This document shows, piece by piece, positions 1 through 11,700 of a stretch of 64,000 nucleotides of DNA. The stretch's first letter is position 1. Every line of letters begins with the position of its first letter. Origin of the DNA: Agrobacterium fabrum str. C58 (GTDB taxonomy: Bacteria > Pseudomonadota > Alphaproteobacteria > Rhizobiales > Rhizobiaceae); contig NC_003063.2 of the NCBI RefSeq assembly GCF_000092025.1, forward strand, positions 744,001 to 808,000, read 5' to 3'. Both the position numbers and the translations under genes were made by a program. The notes under the pieces were generated by a model. The model ran no database searches. It saw only the letters and a program-made list of their open reading frames with translations, and was not told where the DNA came from.

Positions 1-3000
1 AGCGGGCTGTGCCTGCACGAGATGCTGACGGCGCAGGCGACACGCACGCCGGAAAAATCCGCAGTGGCCAGCGAACATGGCAAGCTCACCTATCGGGAGC
101 TCGATCAGCGAAGCGATGCGATTGCCGCCGCGCTCGCCGCCAGCGGGTTTGGCCGGGGCTCCATCGTCGGCGTCTGCATGCAGCGTACACCGGATCTCAT
201 CGCTGCCCTGTTTGGCGTATTAAAAGCCGGCGCTGCCTATGTGCCGCTCGATCCGGACTACCCGTCCGAAAGGCTTGCCTTCATTGCGCAGGATGCGGCC
301 ATCAGGGTCGTGTTGACGGATAGCGACCGGCTGGCATTCGATGCCACGGTCGATCTGATGCTCCTTGAGGTCGGTAAACTGCCCGATGCGGTCTTTTCCG
401 CCGCTCACGCCTGCGATCCGGCCGATCTTGCCTACATCATCTATACATCAGGGTCGACGGGTCGACCGAAGGGCGTGGCGATCACGCATGGGAATGCCGC
501 CGCCCGTATGCAATGGACGGCCAACAACTTCACCAGTGACGAGCTTGCGAGCGTCCTGGCATCGACCTCGGTCTGCTTCGATCTCTCCATATTCGAGATT
601 TTCGGCACGCTCTCCTGCGGCGGCCAGGTGGTGCTGGCCAACACACTCTTCGATTTGCCGCGTTTGCAGCATGTCGTAGAAGTCAGCCTCATCAACACCG
701 TTCCGAGTCTGCTGCGCGAATATCTGCGCCACGACGCGCTTCCGACATCCGTTAGCGCTGTCAATCTTGCCGGAGAGCCCCTGCCGCCGGTCCTGCTCGA
801 AGAGCTGGCGAAGAAGGCGCCGCAGGCGCGCATACACAATCTCTACGGGCCTTCGGAAGATACCACTTACTCCACGGGCGCGATGGTTCGCGCCGTCAGC
901 GGGGAGAAAACGGTTTCCATCGGTGCTCCCCTGCCGGGAACGCAAGCTTATGTCCTCGACCGGGCCGGGCGTCTGCGGCCTGACGGCCTTGCCGGCGAAC
1001 TTTATCTCGGCGGAGCCGGCGTCACGCGCGGATATCTGCGGCGCCCCAGCCAGACGGCGGAGCGTTTCGTGCCGGACGCTTTCTCCGGCCGGTCATCCTC
1101 CTATCTCTACCGCACTGGCGACCGGGTCAGGCGCCGCGCCGATGGCGCGCTGGAATTCCATGGACGTCTCGACAATCAGGTCAAGATCAGGGGCCTGCGG
1201 ATCGAGATCGGCGAGATCGAGCACCAGCTCGAGGATATCGATGGTGTCAACGAGGCGGTCATCGCAGTCATCGGCGATGAAGCAAGCCCGGAACGCCAGC
1301 TGGCCGCCTATATTTCGCTGGATGCCGGCCGACAACTGACGGTGGACGACATCCGCGCCGCACTTGCAAGGCAGCTGCCCTCCCACCTCGTTCCGGCCTT
1401 GTGGACCATCCTGCCGGCAATGCCACATCTGCCGAACGGCAAGATCGACCGGAGCGCCCTGCGCGCACTGGAAATCAAGGGGCCCGACGGTAGCGGCACC
1501 GCACCCCGAAACCATATCGAGGAACGGCTTGCAGCCATATGGCAGGACGTCCTTCAGACGAGCCTGATCGACGTCGAGCGCAGCTTCTTCGAGATGGGTG
1601 GGCATTCTCTTCTCGCCATCAGGATCATTGCCCGCATCAAGGCCGATTTCGGGGTTTCACTGCCGCTGAAGGCAATTTTCGAGACACCGACAATCGCTGG
1701 ACTGGCAAACCGGCTTGAGAATGAGGCTGAGGAAGCCCTTAACATTGACGGCCTCGCGGTGGTCCATGATCCTGAAGATCGCCATGAGCCGTTTCCGCTG
1801 ACGGATATCCAGCACGCCTACTGGATCGGTCGCAACAAGGGCTTCGAACTCGGCAGCGTCGGTTCCCATGGCTATCGGGAATTCGATATCGACGACCTCG
1901 ATATCGATGCGCTCGAAAACGCCATAAACGCCCTTGTCGCACGCCACGACATGCTGCGCGCCATCGTCGATACCGATGGGCGGCAGCGTGTGCTGGCGGA
2001 CGTTCCCCACTATACATTGCCGGTGGCGGATCTGCGTGATGCAGTCGATCGCGCCAGCCGCTTGACGGACATCAGAAACAGGCTGTCGCACAATATTTTC
2101 AAGGCAGATCACTGGCCGCTGTTTCACATCGAAGCCGCCCGGCTCGATGGGAAGACGACGAGGCTGTTCGTCAGTTTCGATGTGCTCATCGGCGACGCCT
2201 GGTCGCTGAAACTGATGGGCACCGAGCTCGCCGCCCTCATGCAGAAACGCGCGCTTCCCGAAATCGGACTGACATTCCGGGATTACGTTCTGTTCGAAAA
2301 ATCCGCGCATAACAGTGCGGCCTATGAGCGGGCACGGGAGCACTGGTCTGCCCGTATGGCTACCCTGCCAGCCTCACCGGATCTGCCGCTGGCATGCAAT
2401 CCATCGCAGATAGAGCATCCGCGGTTCACGCGTCGCCGGGGCCGGCTTGCCGCGACAGACTGGTCGCGTTTCAAGGATGTGGCCCAGAGCGCCGGCCTGA
2501 CCCCGACAGCCGCGATCATGACGATCTTTGCGGAGGTTCTGGCGCGCTGGAGCAGGCGTCAGGATTTCACCCTCAATCTCACCGTCTTCAATCGCGAACC
2601 GGTTCATCAGGATGTGGAAAAGATCGTCGGCGACTTCACGGCATCGCTCCTGCTGGGGCTCGATTTTTCGGCCCGCGCCGACTTAACCACGCGCGCCCGT
2701 CAGGTTCAGCTGCGCCTGATGGAAGATCTGGAACACAGGCTTTTCAGCGGCGTTTCCGTGCTTCGCGAACTGGCGAAACAGAACGGGCGCTCAGGCGGCG
2801 CCCTGATGCCCGTGGTTTTCACCAGCGTTCTGGGTCAGGCATCGAGAGACGACAGCGCTCCGCGTCTCGATACGCGACTAGTGGATAGCGTCAGCCAGAC
2901 ACCGCAGGTCTATCTCGACCATCAGGTTTCCGAAGACCAGGGTGAGCTGGTCTATAACTGGGATGCGGTCGAGGAACTCTTCCCGCCATCCATGCTGGAC

Positions 3001-5706
3001 ATGATGTTTGCCGCCTATGAGACCTTGCTGCGGGCACTGGCGAACGACGATGCAGCATGGCAGACCGAGCCTGATATCGTTGATTGCCAGGCGTTCGAGA
3101 CGCTCAACAACAGGGCGAAAATCGCGCTTCCTGACGACACGCGGCTCCTGCATGAAGCGTTTTTCGAGAGAGCTGCGGAAAGCCCTGAGAAGATCGCCGT
3201 CTGCGCAGGGGGTATCGAATTGACCTACGGACAGGTGGCCGAACGCGCGCTGGCGCTGGCGGCAAGCCTGCAGAAGGCCGGTGCCGGCCCGAACGACCGG
3301 GTTGCCGTTTCTCTGCCGAAGGGCGCAGACCAGGTGATCGCCTGCCTCGGCATTCTGGCAAGCGGTGCAGCCTATGTGCCTGTTGACCCCGAACTGCCTG
3401 CGGAACGGCGTTTCGAGCTTGTGGAAGACACGGCGGCCGATCTCGTCATCGCCGAAGGCGGCGACTGGCCGCAGCGGGTAAGGGTGATTGCGGTTCCCGA
3501 AGAAGGCGGAGCAAGACCTTCGCCCTCGTCGACCACACCATCGGACCTCGCCTACATCATCTTCACCTCGGGCTCGACCGGCAAACCGAAAGGCGTGATG
3601 ATCGACCATCGCGGTGCGCTGAATACGATCCTCGACATCAATCGCCGCTTTGCCGTCTCCGCCGAGGACCGGGTTTTCGCGCTCTCGTCTCTGAGTTTCG
3701 ATCTTTCGGTCTACGATATATTCGGTCCGCTTGCGGTTGGCGGCGCCATCGTCATTCCCGTGCGCGAGGAAGTGTCGGACAATGCCCGCTGGATGAAGCT
3801 TTTGCTGCAACATCGGGTGACGGTCTGGAACTCGGTGCCGGCCCTTGCGCAATTGCTGCTGGCCGAACTGCCGGCGCTCCGGGAAAAGCCACCCCTGCGC
3901 ATGATCATGATGAGCGGAGACTGGATTCCCGTCAGCCTGCCTCCCGCCTTGAAAGCACAATTGCCAGATGCTGACCTGATCAGCCTTGGCGGAGCCACCG
4001 AAGCCTCCATCTGGTCGATTTTCCACCCGATCGGAGAAGCGCTGCGGGACTGGACGAGCATCCCCTATGGCCAACCTCTAGCGAACCAGCGTTGGTATGT
4101 CCTCGACGATCAGGGGCGTCCCTGCCCGCCATGGGTCACGGGCCGGCTGTTTATCGGCGGCATCGGTGTTGCGCGCGGTTACTGGGGACGGCCGCAACTG
4201 ACCGCCGAACGCTTCATCCCCGACAGTTTCGCGGACGAAGAAGAAGCTGGAAACGGCGCGCTTCTGCTTTACGAAACCGGCGATCTCGGACGACTGCGGC
4301 CGGAGGGATTGCTGGAGTTTCTGGGGCGCGAAGATTTCCAGGTGAAGGTCAACGGCTTCAGGATCGAGCTCGGAGAAATCGAGACCGCGCTGCTGCAAAA
4401 TGAAAATGTCGCCGAAGCGGTGGTGACGACAATGGGTCAGCCACCTGCCCTCATCGCCTATATCGTTCCGGATACCAAAGGCAGCCTCATCGGCAAACTG
4501 GAAGCGAAGGCCGGCCGGTCAGGCAATGGCGGGTTGGGCGATGCCGGAAGGACCGTGGATTTACCCACGCCGGACGGCCTGTTCCACGAAGCGATCACCC
4601 GGCAAAGTCATCGCCGGTTTTTGAACGCTCCGACGGAGCTTCAGAAAATCGGCCATCTCCTGGCCAGCGTGCGGGCCTTCGACATATCAGGAACGCCGCT
4701 GAAAAAGACCCTCTATCCGTCTGCGGGGGGACTTTACCCGGTTCAGACTTATATTCTGGTCCAAGACGGCCGGGTCGAAGGATTGTCTGGCGGCTGGTAT
4801 CGTCATCATCCCGCCGAACATCGGCTGGAGTTTCTGGCGGCCACTTCGCAGGAACAGATCGCGGCAATCGCCGGCAAGAGCGACGATATTATCGGGCAAT
4901 GCGCTTTCCTTGTGCTTTTCACCGGGCACGCGGCAGCCATGGCGCGCAGCTACGGGCAAAAGTCCAGAGACTTCTGCCTGCTGGAAGCCGGTCATATGGC
5001 GCAGACCATGATGCTGCATGCGCCGCGTCTCGATATCGGCCTCTGCGCAGCGGGCGGCGTCGATCTGACCGCCATCGCATCGGCACTGGCAACCGAAGAA
5101 GACGAGGAGCCGCTTTATGTGCTGGCTGGCGGGTCCATCGATCCCGCCTGGAGCACACAGTGGCAGGCATCCGCGCAAATGCGGGGTGAAACCCTCTCGG
5201 AGCGGCTGCGCGCCTTTCTTGCCGGAAAACTCCCCGCTTATATGGTTCCGCGCGAATTCGTGATCATGGAGCGACTGCCTCTCAGCGCCAATGGCAAGGT
5301 TGACCGCCAGGCCCTGCCCGCGCCGGGCGGAAGGGCACGCCAAACCGTTGCCCCGGCAACCGAAAACGAGAGCGCACTTCTGGCGATCTGGCACGAACTC
5401 CTGTCCAGCGACAGCGCTGGCGTGGAGGACAATTTCTTCGAAGCCGGCGGCGATTCACTGACGATCATGCAGCTGCTGTCGCGCATCAGGCAGGAATTTT
5501 CGGTTCACCTGACGCTTGCCCAGCTCTTTGGCGCCACCACCGTCAAAGCCCAGTCGGAATTGCTCGGCTCACTTTCACCGTCCCTGCCGGACGAAGCGGA
5601 AACCGGTATCTCCCCGATCGTTGCGCCGACATCCGTGAATGACCTTTCCGATGATGACGTGGATAAGATGCTGGAGCAGCTGCTCTCCGGCCAAAAGGAC
5701 CAGTAG
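1..5706 (+). CDS. NRPS, A-T-Cy-A-Ox-T, 5' end outside window
   Basis: Nonribosomal peptide synthetase. The reading frame is already open at base 1, so the N-terminus is missing; 1901 residues are visible. Order by base position: adenylation domain 1 (1-1450; ends LPNGKIDRS), carrier domain (GGHSL, Ser codon 1606), heterocyclisation domain (1780-3060; D-x4-D with Asp codons at 2179 and 2194, and a QTPQVYLD motif), adenylation domain 2 (3130-5330) and a carrier domain (GGDSL, Ser codon 5455). A SagB/McbC-type FMN oxidase (about 4560-5190, YPSAGGLYP) is inserted between core motifs A8 (FRIELGEIE) and A9 (LPAYMVP). My reading of the eight-residue pockets: A1 D-L-F-N-N-A-L-T-Y (Ala-like) and A2 D-L-Y-N-M-S-L-I-W (one change from a known Cys code). 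The protein should condense Cys, cyclise it and oxidise the thiazoline to a thiazole. The acidic C-terminal tail (DLSDDDVDKMLEQLL) may dock to the next NRPS. Confidence 0.93.
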   Translation, partial: SGLCLHEMLTAQATRTPEKSAVASEHGKLTYRELDQRSDAIAAALAASGFGRGSIVGVCMQRTPDLIAALFGVLKAGAAYVPLDPDYPSERLAFIAQDAAIRVVLTDSDRLAFDATVDLMLLEVGKLPDAVFSAAHACDPADLAYIIYTSGSTGRPKGVAITHGNAAARMQWTANNFTSDELASVLASTSVCFDLSIFEIFGTLSCGGQVVLANTLFDLPRLQHVVEVSLINTVPSLLREYLRHDALPTSVSAVNLAGEPLPPVLLEELAKKAPQARIHNLYGPSEDTTYSTGAMVRAVSGEKTVSIGAPLPGTQAYVLDRAGRLRPDGLAGELYLGGAGVTRGYLRRPSQTAERFVPDAFSGRSSSYLYRTGDRVRRRADGALEFHGRLDNQVKIRGLRIEIGEIEHQLEDIDGVNEAVIAVIGDEASPERQLAAYISLDAGRQLTVDDIRAALARQLPSHLVPALWTILPAMPHLPNGKIDRSALRALEIKGPDGSGTAPRNHIEERLAAIWQDVLQTSLIDVERSFFEMGGHSLLAIRIIARIKADFGVSLPLKAIFETPTIAGLANRLENEAEEALNIDGLAVVHDPEDRHEPFPLTDIQHAYWIGRNKGFELGSVGSHGYREFDIDDLDIDALENAINALVARHDMLRAIVDTDGRQRVLADVPHYTLPVADLRDAVDRASRLTDIRNRLSHNIFKADHWPLFHIEAARLDGKTTRLFVSFDVLIGDAWSLKLMGTELAALMQKRALPEIGLTFRDYVLFEKSAHNSAAYERAREHWSARMATLPASPDLPLACNPSQIEHPRFTRRRGRLAATDWSRFKDVAQSAGLTPTAAIMTIFAEVLARWSRRQDFTLNLTVFNREPVHQDVEKIVGDFTASLLLGLDFSARADLTTRARQVQLRLMEDLEHRLFSGVSVLRELAKQNGRSGGALMPVVFTSVLGQASRDDSAPRLDTRLVDSVSQTPQVYLDHQVSEDQGELVYNWDAVEELFPPSMLDMMFAAYETLLRALANDDAAWQTEPDIVDCQAFETLNNRAKIALPDDTRLLHEAFFERAAESPEKIAVCAGGIELTYGQVAERALALAASLQKAGAGPNDRVAVSLPKGADQVIACLGILASGAAYVPVDPELPAERRFELVEDTAADLVIAEGGDWPQRVRVIAVPEEGGARPSPSSTTPSDLAYIIFTSGSTGKPKGVMIDHRGALNTILDINRRFAVSAEDRVFALSSLSFDLSVYDIFGPLAVGGAIVIPVREEVSDNARWMKLLLQHRVTVWNSVPALAQLLLAELPALREKPPLRMIMMSGDWIPVSLPPALKAQLPDADLISLGGATEASIWSIFHPIGEALRDWTSIPYGQPLANQRWYVLDDQGRPCPPWVTGRLFIGGIGVARGYWGRPQLTAERFIPDSFADEEEAGNGALLLYETGDLGRLRPEGLLEFLGREDFQVKVNGFRIELGEIETALLQNENVAEAVVTTMGQPPALIAYIVPDTKGSLIGKLEAKAGRSGNGGLGDAGRTVDLPTPDGLFHEAITRQSHRRFLNAPTELQKIGHLLASVRAFDISGTPLKKTLYPSAGGLYPVQTYILVQDGRVEGLSGGWYRHHPAEHRLEFLAATSQEQIAAIAGKSDDIIGQCAFLVLFTGHAAAMARSYGQKSRDFCLLEAGHMAQTMMLHAPRLDIGLCAAGGVDLTAIASALATEEDEEPLYVLAGGSIDPAWSTQWQASAQMRGETLSERLRAFLAGKLPAYMVPREFVIMERLPLSANGKVDRQALPAPGGRARQTVAPATENESALLAIWHELLSSDSAGVEDNFFEAGGDSLTIMQLLSRIRQEFSVHLTLAQLFGATTVKAQSELLGSLSPSLPDEAETGISPIVAPTSVNDLSDDDVDKMLEQLLSGQKDQ

Positions 5707-5708
5707 AC

Positions 5709-8700
5709 GTGAACACAATGGATATTTCCCGACTGACCCCGGAGGAAAAGCGGCAGCTTCTGCAGCGCCTGATGGCTGGACAGCAGGCATCCGAAAAGAA
5801 GAACTTCCGCCTGAGCCATGCCCAGGAACGTATCTGGTTCGTCGAGCAGATGCAGCCCGGCACAGGCGCATATTCGATACCCGTGGCCATCAGGCTGGAA
5901 GGCCCGCTCGACCGCGACAGGCTTAGGATCTGCTTCGATATCGTGGTGCAGCGCCATGAAAGCCTGCGGACAGTTTTCGAGGTTCAGGACGGCGAGCCGT
6001 TTCAGGTCATCGTTTCGCAAACAACGGCAGACTTCAGTTTTCATGAACCGGGCGATGACGAAGCCGCACGCGATGTCGCCATCGGCCGCTTCGCGCAGGA
6101 ACCGTTCAATCTCTCGCAGGGTCCGCTGTTTCGCGTCGGCCTGTTCTCCGTCGCACCTGACGAGCATACTCTCGTCATGGTGATCCATCATATCATTTCC
6201 GACTACGCCTCGTTGCAGATCCTGATCGATGAGGTCTACAGGCTTTATAGCGCAGCAGAAGCTCCAGCCATCGGCCAGCTGCCGGCACTCGATATCCAGT
6301 ATCGCGATTATGCCGAATGGCAACGCAACGGCACCGCGGCGCTTTCAGGCCAGATCGACTACTGGCGCGAACAGCTTCGTGACGCACCGCTGCTGCTTCA
6401 ACTCCCGTTCGATTTCGCCCGGCCGGTGACGCAGTCGTTCCAAGGCGCCCGGCACAAATTCCGCCTTGGGCCGGCCCTCTCCAGCGCCGTCAAGGATCTG
6501 GCGAAAAGCCGGAAACTGACGACATTCATGGTGCTGCTGGCGGCCTATCAAATTCTGCTCGCCCGCCTTTCGAGATCGGACGATATCTGCATCGGCACGA
6601 CGGCATCGAACCGGAACCGGGCGCAGACCCGCAATCTCATCGGGTTGTTCGTCAACAATCTCGTCTTGCGGACGCGTCTACAGCCAAATGACACCTTCGA
6701 TACGCTCCTCGACAGGGTTCGGGATACGACCCTTGAGGCGCTGTCCAACCAGGATGTTCCCTTTGAGCAGGTGGTGGATGCACTGAATGTCGAGCGTGAC
6801 ATCGGCCATAACGCCCTGTTCCAATCGACTTTCGTGCTTCACAATGCGTCCGGTGCAGCTTTCGATCTCGGCGACATCAAGGTCACGCCGATCGCGCTCG
6901 ATTCCGGCGCCTCGCGTTTCGATCTCAGCCTCGACATGCACGAGGGACGGGGAAACGAAGGTTTCAGTGGGGTTTTCGAGTTCAACACGGAACTCTTCCT
7001 GCCTGAAACGGTGTCGCGCTTCTCTGCCTATTTCCTGAGACTGCTCGGCGGGCTCGTATCGAACCCCGGCGGCCGCATCGCCGAAATCGACCTGCTGGAC
7101 AAGACGGAGCATGCGGCTATAGCGACTGCGAACCGGACAACCATTGCCTTTCCATTGAGAGATTTCGCATCGCTGCTGGAAGAGACGGCACAGGTGCGCG
7201 GCTCGTCCGTGGCCGTGCGCTGCGGCGACCGGCAATATTCCCACGGCGATCTCAACGAAGCCGCCAACCGGGTGGCATCCGGTTTGCGTGATCGCATCGG
7301 CAACAGCAAACCTCATCCCCGCATCGCCATCTGCCTGCCGCGTTCCGAAAACCTCGTCATCGCCATCCTCGCGGTGCTCAAACTGGGCGGCCATTACGTG
7401 CCTCTCGACCCCGGACACCCGGCGGAGCGGCGCGCACTCATTCTCGAGGACTGCAAGCCAGACATCATTCTCATCAGCGAGGGTGAGGATACGGCATATC
7501 CATGCGGCTGCATGGCGATTGAACCCCTGCTGCGTGCAACCGGCTCCTTCGGTAACCCGCATCGCGAGACGCTACCCGACGACCTGGCCTATATCATCTA
7601 TACCTCAGGCTCGACGGGCAGGCCGAAAGGCGTCCCGATCAGACAGAAAAGCCTGGTCAACCTTCTCACCAGCATGGCGCGGCGGCCGGGCATGTCGGCT
7701 GAAGATCGTTTCCTTGCCGTCACCACACCGGCTTTTGATATCGCCACGCTGGAGCTGCTGATGCCGCTTATGGTCGGCGGCCTGCTGATTATTGCCGAAG
7801 CCGATGACATCTATGACGATATGGCGCTTTCAGAGCTTATCCGGAACCACAGCGCGACGATGATGCAGGCGACACCTGCGACATGGCGGCTGATGGCCGA
7901 TGCGGACTGGAAGGCTCCGGCGGGTTTCAGGATGCTTTGCGGCGGCGAAGCGCTCGAGCCCGGCCTTGCCCGCCGCCTGCTGGCAGCCGGAGGCGAATTG
8001 TGGAACCTCTACGGCCCGACCGAAACAACCATCTGGTCCACATGCACCCGCATATGCGCGGAACATCTGGAGCTTCCCGCCCTGCCGGTCGGCGAGCCGA
8101 TCGCCAATACGCAGCTTCATCTGCTCGACGACGCGCTGATGCCGGTGCCGGCAGGCGTTGTCGGAGAGCTGTATATCGGCGGCGAAGGTCTGAGCCCCGG
8201 CTATTTCAACCGGGACGACCTGACGTCGCGTGCATTCGTCGAAGGGCCGGCCGCGGGCTCGAACGGCGGAGGCGAGAGATCGAGACTCTACCGAACCGGT
8301 GACCTGATGCGGCGTTCCGCCGCCGGGCACCTTCTTTATGTTGGTCGCGCCGATTTTCAGGTCAAGCTTCGAGGATTCCGCATCGAACTTAGCGAGATCG
8401 AGGCGATCCTTGCCGCACAGCCATCCATCGAGCAGGCCGTGGTTGCGCTTTTTCAGGACGAGGAAGGGTCTGGCACCCTCGTCGCCTATTGCCGCCGCGG
8501 AACAAGCCCAGTGGACGAGGACGCACTCCGCGCAGCGCTCGCCTCACAGCTTCCCTCCTACATGCTTCCCGCCGCCTATGTCTGGATGGACCGCTTTCCG
8601 TTAAACGCCAATGGCAAGATCGATCGCAAGCGGCTTGAGCGACCAAAACAGATCGTATCGTCAACCGCCTACACCGCTCCGCTCGAAGGGACCGAACAAA

Positions 8701-11700
8701 TTGTCGCCGCCATATGGCGTGAGTTGCTCGGCGCGGAAAAGATCGGCCGTGACGACAATTTCTTCACGGTGGGCGGCCATTCGCTGCTGGCGACGCGGAT
8801 GCTTGCGCGTTTGCGGGCGTCATTCGCCATCGACCTGCCGCTGCGCACCTTTTTTGAGAGACCCCGGCTTGCGGATTTTGCCGGTGCTGTCGATGCTCTG
8901 GTGGCCATGACCGAACGCAGGCCGGAAGCGGTTTCGTCCGCGCTGTCCAAGCGCGAGCATACTGGCCCAACACCGCTGTCCCATGCACAAAACAGACAAT
9001 GGGCGCTTGCGCAGCTGGAACCGGACAGCCCGCTCTACAACATCCCGTTTGCCCTGAAGATCAGGGGAGCGCTCGATTTCGAAATCCTCTCGCATGCGCT
9101 GGAACTGACGGCACAAAGACAGGATACGCTGCGCAGCCGCTTCGTCTCCGTCGATGGCAAGCCCTTCGTCGAGACCGACCCGGAGATGATATTCAAGATC
9201 GTGCCGGAAGAGATCGGCGACCGGGAACTCGAGGCTGCCCTGCTCGATTGCGCGCGCCGGCCATTCGATCTTGCCGTTGCACCCCTCCTGCGCATTCACG
9301 CCTTCCGCACCGGTCCGCAGGATCATGTCCTGCTTTTCCTATTGCACCACATTATCGGTGACGCCCTTTCAGCCGAAATTCTGCTGAACGACGTTGCGAC
9401 GTTTTACGCGTCCCTCTCGAAGAAAGAAGCACCGCCAAACGGGGCGCTACCGCTGCAATATTCGGATTTTGCAATCTGGCAACGGGAACAGGACACGACG
9501 AATGAGGTTGATTACTGGCGCAGGACGCTTGCCGGCGCTCCGCCACTGCTGGAATTGCCTACCGATTTTGTGCGGCCCGCCATACAGGGCTTCTCCGGCG
9601 AGAGCATCCGCTTCTCGCTCAATGCGGATTTGCTCGCAAGATTGCGCCAACTCTGCGACCAGCAAGGCGCTACCCTTTTTATGGGAATGCTGACAGCGTT
9701 CTCGACGCTGCTCCAGCGCGTGAGCGGCATGCGCGATATCGTCATCGGCACACCGGTCTCCGAGCGGTTCCATCCCGATCTGGAAAACGTTATCGGCATG
9801 TTCGCCAATACGCTGGCGATCCGGTTGCAGACGCAGGGCGGCGAAAACTTCAACGAAGCACTGAAGGCAGCCCGCGACACGGCATTAAGCGCTTTCGCCA
9901 ACCAGACCGCACCGTTTGAGAAAGTGGTGGATGCGCTGTCGCTTCCGCGGACATGGAGCCACAACCCGCTGTTCCAAGCCATGCTCGTCTCGACCGTCGA
10001 AACCCGGCGCGGCGCCATCTCGCTCGCCGGCATGGAGTGGGACCGACTGGCGCTTCCCGACACGTCGTCGCGCGTGGACCTGACATTGTTCATCCATGAA
10101 ACGGCAGAGGAACTGTCGTGCCGCCTCGAATATCGCAGCGATCTTTTCCGCCGGGCAACTATGGAATCGCTTGGCGAAGCCCTCGTCGCCCTGCTCGAAA
10201 AAATCGTTGAGCGACCTGAACTGCCACTCGACAGGCAGTCACTGGTATCGGGCAACCATCAGAAAAGGCTGCGGCAATGGAACGAGACGGATGCGGAATT
10301 TCAGCCGCAGCGGCGCTGCCTGCACGACTTTGTGACAGCAAGTGCCGAGACCAGCCCACAGGCGATAGCCGTTACCGATCAGGACCGGAGCCTGTCCTAT
10401 GCCGAACTTGACTGGAGAGCCGACCGGCTTGCAAGCGGGCTCGTCGCAGCCGGCATAGGCAGGGGAAAGCGAGTCGGCATCCGCCTCGAAAGGAGCGTGG
10501 AGCTGGTGGTTGCCATATTGGCAGTGCTTCGCACCGGCGCGGCCTATGTGCCGCTCGACCCGCGTTACCCCGCAGACCGCATAGAATTCATCGCCGCGGA
10601 CGCCGATCTCGCGCTCATTCTGGTCACGACCGAGAATGATATTTCAACGATCGGACAGAATTTCCGCTGCATGACGCCCGGTATGGTGGAAAATCTGGCA
10701 GGTGGAGCCGTTCCCACGCCGGTGACGTCAGGAGCCGATCTTGCCTACCTCATCTACACATCAGGTTCGACGGGCAGGCCGAAGGGCGTGGCCATCGAAC
10801 ATCGCAACGCCGTTGCTTTCATGCAATGGTGCATGCACGCCTTTACGAAGGATCAGCTGTCCGGCGTGCTCGCTTCCACCTCGATCTGCTTTGATCTTTC
10901 GATCTTCGAAATATTTGCGACGCTTGCAGCGGGCGGGCGCATCTTCATGGTCGATGATCTCTTCGCTTTCCCAAGCGCGCCATTTGCAGGTGAAGTAACG
11001 CTGGTGAACACCGTTCCGACGCCGATGTCGGAACTGCTCAAACTCGGCCCTCTGCCGCAGAACGTGAAAACAGTGTGTCTGGCGGGAGAGCCGCTGCCGC
11101 GTGAACTTGTCGCGCGGATTTACGCCAACGACCAGGTGGAATGCCTCTATAACCTCTACGGTCCCTCGGAGGACACCACCTATTCGACGGTGGCCCCGGT
11201 GCCTCCATCGGGCGAATGGTTCGGCATCGGCGTGCCGATTGCCAATACCCGCGCCTATGTGCTCGACGGCGAGATGAACGAGGTGCCGGTTGGGGTGCCC
11301 GGCGAACTGTTCCTGTCCGGCAGCGGATTGGCGCGCGGCTACTGGAACCGGCCCGGCCAGACCGCCGAGCGTTTTCTGCCCAATCCCTTTGCCGACTGCA
11401 GCCAGCACCGCGTCATGTACCAGACCGGTGATATCGTGCGCAGGCGCGATGATGGCGGTCTCGATTACATGGGACGCGCCGACCGGCAGCTGAAGCTGAA
11501 CGGTTTTCGCATCGAGCCGGGTGAAATTGAGGCCGTATTGCTGCAGCAGGAAGGGGTACATGAGGCGGTTGCCGGGCTCTGGCGCGACGCCGCCAATCAT
11601 CCGCGGCTGGCGATGTGGATTGCCGGCGATCCCGCACTGGAGATCACCAAACTTGTCGCAACCCTCAGGCAACGCTTGCCCGAGCACTTCATTCCCGTCC

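Noticed and set aside
2878..4074. Open frame of 398 codons antisense to the first NRPS
   Set aside because: It lies opposite the Cy and A domains, lacks recognisable motifs and has no ribosome site.
10738..10803. Near repeat of bases around 424-489 (DLAYIIYTSGSTGRPKG region)
   Set aside because: This is the conserved A3 core motif of adenylation domains and needs no recombination explanation by itself.
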